A DNA stretch of 6,479 nucleotides from Clostridiales bacterium. GTDB taxonomy: Bacteria; Bacillota; Clostridia; Lachnospirales; WRAX01. The translations under genes and the position numbers were made by a program. The notes below the pieces were generated by a model. It saw nothing but the letters and a program-made list of their open reading frames with translations. It ran no database searches and was not told where the DNA came from. The stretch spans positions 1 to 6,479 of the forward strand of contig JAISVU010000081.1 of NCBI GenBank assembly GCA_031271375.1, given 5' to 3'. Below, piece after piece: positions 1 through 6,000 of the stretch. Every line of letters starts with the position of its first letter. Position 1 is the stretch's first letter.

Positions 1-1419
1 GTCAACAACAAGGAGGATCACGGTTCTCATGTGGCCGGGATTATCGGCGCCGGGGCCAATAATCAAAAGGGGATTACAGGAATCATATGGGACAGCGAGC
101 TTATTTGCTTTGATTGGGAACCGACATGGCTTCAGCAGACATTTACGGATTGGAGTACGGAGACATTTATCGCGTCGGGTTTAATTAACTGTGTTAAATC
201 CGGCGCGAAGGTCATTAACTTTTCGTTGGGAACCTCAGGTTCACTAACGGACAGTAATCAAACATTCAGTGAGGATACGATTAACGGATGGGGGTATCTC
301 GCGTCTTTGTATATGGCAAGTTTGCTGTACCAGGGGTACGATTTTGTCGTTGTGCAATCGGCAGGCAACGGGGCGTCTGACGGTATAGGCGTTGACGCCG
401 AAAACAACGGCTGGTTTGCCTCGGTTTCCCGCGAAAACTGTTATGACCGGCTAGGCACGGCGGATGATATACTGAACAGAATAATTATCGTAGGCGCGGT
501 ACAGCAGGACGGAGCCTCTTACACTCAGGCGAGTTTTTCTAACGGCGGCGCTACGGTGGATATATGCGCGCCGGGTGTGGATATATACAGCAGCGTCACA
601 GGCGGGTTCAGGGGCAAATACGAGAATATGAGCGGTACGTCAATGGCCTCTCCCATAGCTGCCGGCGTTGCCGGAATGGTGTGGGCGGCGGCTCCCGGTC
701 TGTCCGGCGCGGAGGTTAAGGCTATCGTTTGCGGTAACGGCAATACTATTCATAATGCCGCCGATAATGCCGCATCCCCGAACGCCGTAGGCGTATACAG
801 AATGGTCAACGCGAAGCTGGCTGTGGAAGCGGTTTTGGGGACAGGTCAAGAGCGTGACGTTACAAATGAACTGAATTTAACCGGAAACGCTGTGACTGAC
901 GAAAGCGGAGCCATTTTGCTGTGCCCCGCTGTAACAAACTCGAATGGCAGCGCGCTCTTTGACGATGATTTAAGCGATAATTTCAATATCTCGTTCGATT
1001 ACAAGATTGGCGGCGGCACAGGCGCGGACGGTATAGTATTCGCGTTTTTCACGGATGAGATCATTCCTGATATGGTTGGCGAATATATGATGTTTAACGG
1101 AAATAACGGCTATGGGATTGAGTTTGACGGGTATCTCAATAGAAATGATTCCGCCAATCCGCATATAGCCCTTATTCATTTAGAGGTTTCAAACCATCTC
1201 TTCGCCGTGGACGACGTAAGAGCGGAGGACAATGAATGGCACAGCGTCAATGTGCGTGTCGAGGGCGACAGTATTTCAGTCGCGGTTGACGGCGGCATTG
1301 TGATAGATTATTCAGGCGCTATCGATAAAACGAACAAATGTATGTATTTTGCGGCATCAACTGGAAGTTATACGAACGACCACTACATCAAGAATGTTAT
1401 GCTGACCGAATTGAACTAA
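1..1419 (+). CDS. Subtilisin-like serine protease (S8) with C-terminal L-type-lectin-like domain, 5' partial
   Basis: Frame 1 is open from the first base, so the gene starts upstream; 472 residues are visible and numbered here from base 1. The S8 His motif HGSHVAG starts at residue 7 (catalytic His, bases 19-21). The oxyanion-hole Asn lies in SAGNG (residue 123, bases 367-369), and the nucleophile Ser in SGTSMASP (residue 214, bases 640-642). The catalytic Asp and any signal peptide or propeptide lie off the left edge. From about residue 278 a second domain shows a concanavalin A/L-type-lectin pattern: GADGIVF with D343, then EFDGYLN followed by D383 and H388. E374, D376, Y378, N380, D383 and H388 line up with the metal-site signature of legume-type lectins. 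The family is normally secreted, so a surface protease that binds glycans is plausible, but substrate and location are inference. The stop is 32 bp before the TfoX_C gene with no terminator between, so cotranscription is possible. The protease call is firm; the lectin call rests on motifs. Confidence 0.9.
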   Translation, partial: VNNKEDHGSHVAGIIGAGANNQKGITGIIWDSELICFDWEPTWLQQTFTDWSTETFIASGLINCVKSGAKVINFSLGTSGSLTDSNQTFSEDTINGWGYLASLYMASLLYQGYDFVVVQSAGNGASDGIGVDAENNGWFASVSRENCYDRLGTADDILNRIIIVGAVQQDGASYTQASFSNGGATVDICAPGVDIYSSVTGGFRGKYENMSGTSMASPIAAGVAGMVWAAAPGLSGAEVKAIVCGNGNTIHNAADNAASPNAVGVYRMVNAKLAVEAVLGTGQERDVTNELNLTGNAVTDESGAILLCPAVTNSNGSALFDDDLSDNFNISFDYKIGGGTGADGIVFAFFTDEIIPDMVGEYMMFNGNNGYGIEFDGYLNRNDSANPHIALIHLEVSNHLFAVDDVRAEDNEWHSVNVRVEGDSISVAVDGGIVIDYSGAIDKTNKCMYFAASTGSYTNDHYIKNVMLTELN

Positions 1420-1435
1420 TCATTACATTTGCGCG

Positions 1436-1441
1436 GGGAGG
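1436..1441 (+). promoter_or_regulatory. Ribosome binding site of the TfoX_C gene
   Basis: GGGAGG lies 10 nt before the ATG at 1452. It decides the start: the same frame is open from 1338, but that upstream stretch overlaps the protease gene, has no ribosome site, and encodes nothing resembling the family. Confidence 0.75.
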
Positions 1442-1451
1442 AAGATTAAAA

Positions 1452-1730
1452 ATGGGCGAACTGAGTAATCTGCCGAATATAGCTGAAAAGCTGGAATCCC
1501 AGCTTTACGAGGCAGGTATAACCACCGTCCGGCAGCTTAAAGAAATCGGGAGCCGGGAAGCATGGCTGCGAATACTTTCCTTTGACCCGACAGCCTGTAT
1601 CATGCGGCTGTCCGCGCTGGAAGGCGCGATACAAGGCATACGCTGGCATAACCTTGATGACGGTATAAAAGAATCTTTGAAAGAATTTTACCACTTGCAT
1701 AAGGCTAAGCGAACAAAAGCGAATAAATAA
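1452..1730 (+). CDS. Stand-alone TfoX C-terminal-domain protein
   Basis: This 92-residue protein is almost entirely a TfoX_C domain. It has the family's opening LPNIAEKLESQL-x-x-AGITTV, a central EAWLRI, and the hallmark ALEGAIQGIRWHNL near residues 57-70. Full TfoX/Sxy competence regulators have an additional N-terminal domain of about 100 residues, which is absent here, so calling it a competence activator would be unsafe. The first half resembles a helix-hairpin-helix (AEKLESQLYEAGITTVRQL) and is similar to the thumb HhH of the polymerase encoded next door, which suggests DNA binding. The C-terminus is basic (HLHKAKRTKANK). It ends 2 bp before dinB, implying translational coupling and a shared role. 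Domain call strong; function not established. Confidence 0.88.
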   Translation: MGELSNLPNIAEKLESQLYEAGITTVRQLKEIGSREAWLRILSFDPTACIMRLSALEGAIQGIRWHNLDDGIKESLKEFYHLHKAKRTKANK

Positions 1731-1732
1731 TC

Positions 1733-2926
1733 ATGGACAGAAAAATCATCAGCGTGGATATGGATGCCTTTTATGCCTCCGTAGAGATTCGGGATAACCC
1801 GGAGCTGCGCGGCAAGCCGCTGATTATCGGCGCGCTGCCAAGCGAACGGGGCGTTGTGTCCACTTGTTCATATGAAGCCAGGAAATTCGGCGTCCGTTCT
1901 GCCATGAGCATTAAGGACGCTTACCGTCTCTGCCCGCATGGGCTTTACATGCACCCAAACCCGCACAAGTATAAAAAAGCGTCGGAAACCGTTCAAAAGA
2001 TTTGGATGGATTATACCGATCTCATTGAGTTTATATCTTTAGACGAGGGATTTATGGATATAACCGGCTCGGAAGCCTTGTTTGGCGGCGCGCGCAATAT
2101 CGGCACCGCCATTAAGGAAAGGACGAAAGCGGAAACTGGGCTGACTTGTTCCGTGGGTATCGGTTACTCCATCATGTCCGCTAAACTGGCAAGCGAGGAA
2201 AAAAAGCCGGACGGACTGTTTGAGATACCCACTCCCGCCGCGCTCAAAGCCCTGATTATTGACCGTAATGTGCGGACAATTTACGGAGTCGGCCCCAAAA
2301 CCGCCGAGCGCCTGCAAAACGCGGGGATTAGTACAGTGCGCGATGTGCTTCTACAGAAGGACAGCGTTATCCGGCTTTTGGGAAACCACGGCCAGGGGAT
2401 TATTGATCTGGCGGAGGGCATAGACGACCGCCGCGTGACGCCTTACAACGTGGCGGAGGCCAAGTCCATCAGTCGGGAAACCACCTTTCAAAAAGACACC
2501 GATGATTTTGACTATCTAAAAGACGCATTACTGCTGCTGGCGAAGGAATTGAGCCTTAAACTCCGTATGGACGACATTTTTATCCGTACTGTAACGCTAA
2601 AGGTCAAGTACGCTAACATGAAGCTGATTACCCGTTCCAAAACGGGCGAAGCCATAAATGGGGCAAGAGAGATTTTTCAAATTGCTGCAGATTTGCTTAA
2701 TACGGTAGACAAACGCCCGATACGGCTTGTGGGTATCGGACTAAGTGGTTTCACGGATACAGATTACAAGCAGATGTCGCTGGAGGATATGGGAAGCCAT
2801 CAGGCTGATGAGCGTAAAAAGGCGTTAGACAATGCCCTGCTAGGTTTGCAGCGCAGATTCGGCGGCGGTATAATCAAAACCGGGGACGAGATTATAGCTG
2901 AGAGGCGGTTCAAAGACGAAGTATAA
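1733..2926 (+). CDS. dinB: DNA polymerase IV (Y-family translesion polymerase)
   Basis: This complete 397-residue DinB copies past damaged template bases at low fidelity. The palm opens with VDMDAFYASVE (metal ligand D9, tyrosine steric gate Y14). Finger residues Y47 and R50 lie in CSYEARKFGVRSAMS, and the catalytic SLDEGFMD carries D104 and E105. The thumb has a helix-hairpin-helix around residues 183-206 (YGVGPKTAERL, then AGISTV), and the little finger covers roughly 245-345. A candidate clamp-binding peptide, QMSLE (residues 347-351), replaces the usual QLSLF-like end and lacks the final aromatic residue. The length is slightly above the E. coli protein (351). No Shine-Dalgarno is obvious before the ATG; the start lies 2 bp after the TfoX_C stop, so translation is probably coupled. 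Whether damage induces it is not visible. This is likely an element-borne copy in addition to a host enzyme. Confidence 0.96.
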   Translation: MDRKIISVDMDAFYASVEIRDNPELRGKPLIIGALPSERGVVSTCSYEARKFGVRSAMSIKDAYRLCPHGLYMHPNPHKYKKASETVQKIWMDYTDLIEFISLDEGFMDITGSEALFGGARNIGTAIKERTKAETGLTCSVGIGYSIMSAKLASEEKKPDGLFEIPTPAALKALIIDRNVRTIYGVGPKTAERLQNAGISTVRDVLLQKDSVIRLLGNHGQGIIDLAEGIDDRRVTPYNVAEAKSISRETTFQKDTDDFDYLKDALLLLAKELSLKLRMDDIFIRTVTLKVKYANMKLITRSKTGEAINGAREIFQIAADLLNTVDKRPIRLVGIGLSGFTDTDYKQMSLEDMGSHQADERKKALDNALLGLQRRFGGGIIKTGDEIIAERRFKDEV

Positions 2927-2927
2927 C

Positions 2928-2948
2928 ATATATTAAGCAATATATTAA
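2928..2948. repeat. 9-bp direct repeat ATATATTAA, 12-bp period
   Basis: ATATATTAA occurs at 2928-2936 and again at 2940-2948, just after the dinB stop. Each copy contains TATATT, a 5/6 match to a -10 box, but I found no convincing -35 at the right distance. It is the only AT-rich stretch from which the downstream large gene could have its own promoter. Promoter function is a guess. Confidence 0.35.
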
Positions 2949-2952
2949 CCGC

Positions 2953-2990
2953 AAAAGCGTCTTTCCATCTGGCAAGACGCTTTTAACATT
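2953..2990 (+). terminator. Intrinsic terminator or leader attenuator hairpin after dinB
   Basis: A perfect 11-bp inverted repeat has its left arm at 2953-2963 (AAAAGCGTCTT) and right arm at 2974-2984 (AAGACGCTTTT), with a 10-nt loop. The right arm ends in TTTT, followed by AACATTTT. The A-tract on the left arm would make it work in both directions. It closes the TfoX_C-dinB unit. Only 8 nt separate it from the next ribosome site, leaving no room for a promoter in between. The large gene must therefore be read through it or carry it in its 5' leader. Confidence 0.8.
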
Positions 2991-2992
2991 TT

Positions 2993-3000
2993 AAGGAGGA
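2993..3000 (+). promoter_or_regulatory. Strong ribosome binding site deciding a TTG start
   Basis: AAGGAGGA is a near-perfect anti-16S match and sits 7 nt before the TTG at 3008. It favours that start over the first in-frame ATG at 3074, which would remove 22 residues that look like part of the domain. An out-of-frame TTG at 3001 touches the site directly and is too close to be used. Confidence 0.85.
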
Positions 3001-3007
3001 TTGATTT

Positions 3008-6000
3008 TTGGCAAGCAAGTATCTTTATTACTCGGATTTGGCCGACCGGCAGACCCGGCAGATAACGGGCAGCATGGCAAGCTGGATAGGCTTTCTTTCT
3101 ACTGCGGGACGCCTTTACAAGTATCCGTTCGACGAACAGCTTATGATTCACGCCCAGCGCCCGGACGCTGTGGCCTGCGCCCCGATTGAAACATGGAACA
3201 GCGCTATGAACCGTTATGTCCGGCGCGGCTCGAAAGGGATTGCCCTGCTGGATAACACGGGCGGGAGCCAGCGGTTGAAATATGTTTTTGATGTGGCTGA
3301 TACTCAGGACGGCAGACAAGCCCGCCGTCCTTATGTATGGGAGTTGAAACCGGAGCATGAATCCCGCGTGACCGAGGTGCTAACGAAGGTTTTCAATCTT
3401 TCCGATTTCGGCGGGGATTTTGGAAATATGCTTATGGGCCTTGCACATGACCTTTCCGCGCGCTATTATGAGGATAACAAGCGGGATGTTGAGTACGCCG
3501 CCGAAGGCAGTTTCCTTGGGGAATATGACGAATACAATATCAGCCTGTCTTTCCGGGAGGCTCTTACGGTCAGCACGGCTTACGCTCTGATGTCCCGTTG
3601 CGGCATAGACCCCGCAGGGTTCTTTGAGGACGAGGACTTCCAAACAATATTCGATTTTAACAGCCCGTCCAGCGTTCACGCGCTGGGTAAAGCCGTCAGC
3701 ACGGTTTCCGAACATGTTTTAAGGGAAATTGAGGTTACAATTAAAAAATACGAGCGTGAAAAAATCGCGGAAAGAGGAAGCGGACATGAGCGAGATAACC
3801 TACACTCAGACCGGGGATTACCTAATACCCGATATAACGATCCAGGAAACGGAACCCCTGGGCAAGTACGGGATGATGAGGAAGCATTACCTTCAGGAAC
3901 ACAGGGAGATTCTGTACACGACGTTCGCCCTGCAAGGGAAACTATTTCCCCATTGCCTGGAGATAGAGAAAACAGCCAACGAGCGGCTGGAACGGATGAT
4001 GGCGGAGCTGGCCGAGAGGAATCCGCCAACGGACAAGGCGGCGGACCCGCTGGGATGGGCGGCGCACATGAACAGCCTGAAAGCCCAGGCGGAGGAAGCG
4101 ATTCTAGCAGAATTGATTTACAACTAAATTCAGAATCATATTCCCAAGTTGGGAATACGTTTAAAGAAACCTTGTCGGCCTCGTCTATTACTTTAGACGA
4201 GGCTGGTCGCTCGGCAAAAACCGCCGAGCTGCTCACCCATGCGTCCTGGGCCGATACTATCCTCCGCGACGGCGGCAACGATAGGAACAGCGTCCTCCGT
4301 ATCGCGGCGTTCTTCTCCAAGGATTTATCGCCCGAAGAAAACGCCGCTTTTCTGCGCCGTGAGTACCTTTCGGGACGTTACGGACGAAATATCGAGCCTG
4401 GAGGCAAGGGTTATCAGTTTTCTGGCGTAAAGACTTCTGTATGGTTTGACGAAACAGGAATCACAATCGGGCGCGGTTCGTCCGCGTTGGAGGCCCGCGA
4501 TTCAACGCACATCACCTGGGAGCAGGCGGCAGCCCGCGTTAAGGAACTATACAATGCAGGGCGGTATGTTTCGGAAGATGTCTATTATGAAGCCCTTAAC
4601 AACGAAAAGCGGGAACTTGCGGATAATTTGTGGAACATCTACCGCGACGATTTGGGCGGCGTTCCTGATGATTGGAAATCCCGCAACGGTCATCCCGGCG
4701 ATGTGGAGATTATTAAGAATCAACTGGACGATCCCGAAAAAAGGCAGGCTGTTCTTGCGCGTCTGGAAGCTGATATAGCCTCGCCTAAAGCCGATTCGGA
4801 CGGGAGAAGATGGCATAACTCCGACCATATGCTCTCCGATTTGCGCCGTGGTCTATTGCCGTCGAAGGGATTTACCGCCGCGGATTATCAGCCCGCTGAC
4901 TTCACCCGCTTTATTACAAATGGTGAAATTGACGGCTACCTTTCGTCGGGTAGCAGTTTCAGCGAAGGCAAGTTACGCATATTATCGCATTTCCTTCACG
5001 ACCATACACCCAAGGAACGCATAGATTTTCTGAAAAGAGAGTACGGACAAGGCGGCGGAACCTGGATTGGCGGCGGATGGCATGAAGCATCGCCGAGCAA
5101 GGGTATATCGCTTAGACGCCCGGACTGTGAGGACGTGAACCTGACGTGGCCCGGCGTAGTAAAAAGAATAGACAGCCTTATTCAGAGCGGGCGGTACTTT
5201 TCGCGGGCTGAACTGAATCGAATACCCGAATATGAGACATTAGAGCTTGTCCGGCGTATACAGGGCTTTTTTTATGAGCTGCCGAGTGAGTATGAGCGCC
5301 CTTTTCCGAACAGAATGGAGTTTCATAACCCGCAGGCCGAAGCGAGAGCGGCGGCAAACGACTTTATAAATGACAGGGAACATATAGACGCGGTACTTAA
5401 TCAAATGCAGTATATCTTCAAAAACACTCCGGTGGGCGACAGGTACTACAATGCAAGAAAAGAAGGTATTGACAGCCTTTTGGCTTTCCGCGAAGGAACA
5501 TTTACATTATTTCCGGGATTGGAGAATCTGCCGTCGCCGGAACACGCCGGAGCCCTTCCTCGCCGAACCACAGAAGCACGGACAGCCGCTCCCATCCGTT
5601 CATCAATGTTGGAGAAGCCTACACCGGCGTCACCAAATAATCAACTATCGCTATTTGATATGCCTGCCATATCACCGCCTGCACCACCGCCTGTCTTACC
5701 CAGCGAGGGAGAACAGCGAACCAAAATTGAACGAAACACCGAGCAACCAGCCGGGGCAGCCGAGGCAAAAGCCACGGCTATTTCTTTGCCTATAACTCAG
5801 GATGAGATTGACACAGCTCTTCTGGCAGTAAGCGCCGAATCAAAGGAAAGAATAACGGCTCAATTTTCAGACAATCCCCGTTCAAGGGACGCAGCGCGGA
5901 TTGTGCGTGAAGTTTACGGCGGCATAGTGGAAACCATGCCGCGCTTGGACGGTGAGGATGGATATTTAGGGATTTTGAGCGACAGCAGCGGCGTTATCAT

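Noticed and set aside
556..586. 10-bp direct repeat GTGGATATAT in the protease gene
   Set aside because: Both copies code the VDI of the conserved TVDICAPGVDIYSS segment, so the repeat is explained by protein sequence.
1338..1451. N-terminal extension of the TfoX_C frame back to 1338
   Set aside because: It overlaps the protease C-terminus out of frame, has no ribosome site, and encodes no family-like residues; the ATG at 1452 has a good site.
3001..3189. 62-codon plus-strand frame starting with TTG at 3001
   Set aside because: It lies directly against the ribosome site with no spacing, and the overlapping frame from 3008 encodes a recognisable domain.
2945..3358. Minus-strand frame of 137 codons after dinB
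   Set aside because: It runs antisense across the terminator and the conserved N-terminus of the giant protein; no motif or ribosome site.
3676..4320. Long minus-strand open frame (214 codons) opposite the giant gene
   Set aside because: The translation is Ser/Pro/Cys-rich low complexity with no recognisable motif; it is the antisense shadow of the linker/tnpV region.
4446..4778. 110-codon plus-strand frame within the giant gene, a possible second nested gene
   Set aside because: The translation resembles no family, has no ribosome site before its start, and overlaps repeat copy 1, a constrained domain. Unlike tnpV it has no positive signal.
5451..5795. 114-codon plus-strand frame over the proline-rich linker, another possible overprinted gene
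   Set aside because: Its location over a linker is suggestive, but the product is His/Arg/Pro-rich noise with no ribosome site or family match.
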